Part shown: positions 63,784 through 64,000 of the stretch, in pieces
Layout of the letters: each line of letters starts with the position of its first letter
How positions within the stretch are numbered: the stretch's first letter is position 1
Assembly: GCF_036785885.1 (NCBI RefSeq)
Contig: NC_092317.1
Span: 808,501 to 872,500, forward strand
DNA length: 64,000 nucleotides
Direction of reading: 5' to 3'
From: Coffea arabica
Lineage: Eukaryota; Streptophyta; Magnoliopsida; Gentianales; Rubiaceae
Made by a program: the position numbers and the translations under genes
Notes under the pieces: generated by a model
The model's input: the letters and a program-made list of their open reading frames with translations, nothing else
What the model was told of the DNA's origin: nothing
Databases searched by the model: none

Positions 63784-64000
63784 CTGCAGAAGCATAACAC
63801 TAACTGCATCTCATAATTGTTCAACCACAAATACAAGGAAACCAAAAATTAAAATAGCTAGGGATTTAGGTTCTTCACCCATGTCATCTCGAATTAGACA
63901 ATAAAAGCAATTCAAAGAGGTGAACTGATAATGGAAGGCTTCTTTTGCCTGTCATCTATCCAGTTACAAGATGATTAATACAACTGCAAGCCAGTAAAGC

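Noticed and set aside
1-64000. CRISPR arrays, bacterial operons or biosynthetic cluster
   Set aside because: All genes are intron-bearing plant genes of unrelated pathways; no regularly spaced repeats were seen.

Overview
The window is nuclear DNA of a flowering plant. The evidence is GT-AG introns throughout, plant-only gene families (DUF936, a PHL-type SPT20, a plastid KAS II with a transit peptide, a glycolate-oxidase-like peroxisomal enzyme), a MIR164-type hairpin, and AT-rich intergenic DNA with hAT, MULE-like, MITE, SINE and Ty1/copia remains. Protein features fit a eudicot. An asterid is a guess, and I cannot name the species.

Layout from left to right. (1) 27-2731 (+): the C-terminal half of an ABCB/MDR transporter, cut by the left edge. 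(2) 4607-7209 (+): a complete four-exon DUF936 gene, followed by a convergent MIR164-like hairpin on the minus strand (7543-7646). (3) 10280-13965 (-): an ALKBH1-type 2-oxoglutarate/Fe(II) dioxygenase. (4) 14.0-20.9 kb: a transposon-rich gap. It holds a long-TIR element, a second MULE-like element with near-perfect 9-bp target duplications, and a hAT element with perfect 8-bp duplications that carries two exons of a polygalacturonase gene. (5) 21500-25004 (+): SEC22. (6) 26425-31683 (-): KAS II, 13 exons. (7) 34216-37247 (+): a SAP plus CCCH zinc-finger protein. (8) 37.8-41 kb: a decayed copia fragment and other repeats. (9) 42539-46068 (+): an (S)-2-hydroxy-acid oxidase. (10) 47382-54943 (-): PHL/SPT20-like, with polyQ tracts. 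(11) 56349-63783 (-): the C-terminal half of nucleoporin NUP107, running off the right edge.

Most listed exon models were rebuilt by hand from splice sites, reading phase and remembered family sequences. Exon lengths sum to whole codons in every complete gene (521, 471, 218, 570, 526, 364 and 1334 aa), which supports the models. The genes are ordinary unlinked housekeeping or regulatory loci, not a functional cluster. The unusual material lies in the mobile elements, the miRNA hairpin and a few lineage-specific changes in the proteins.
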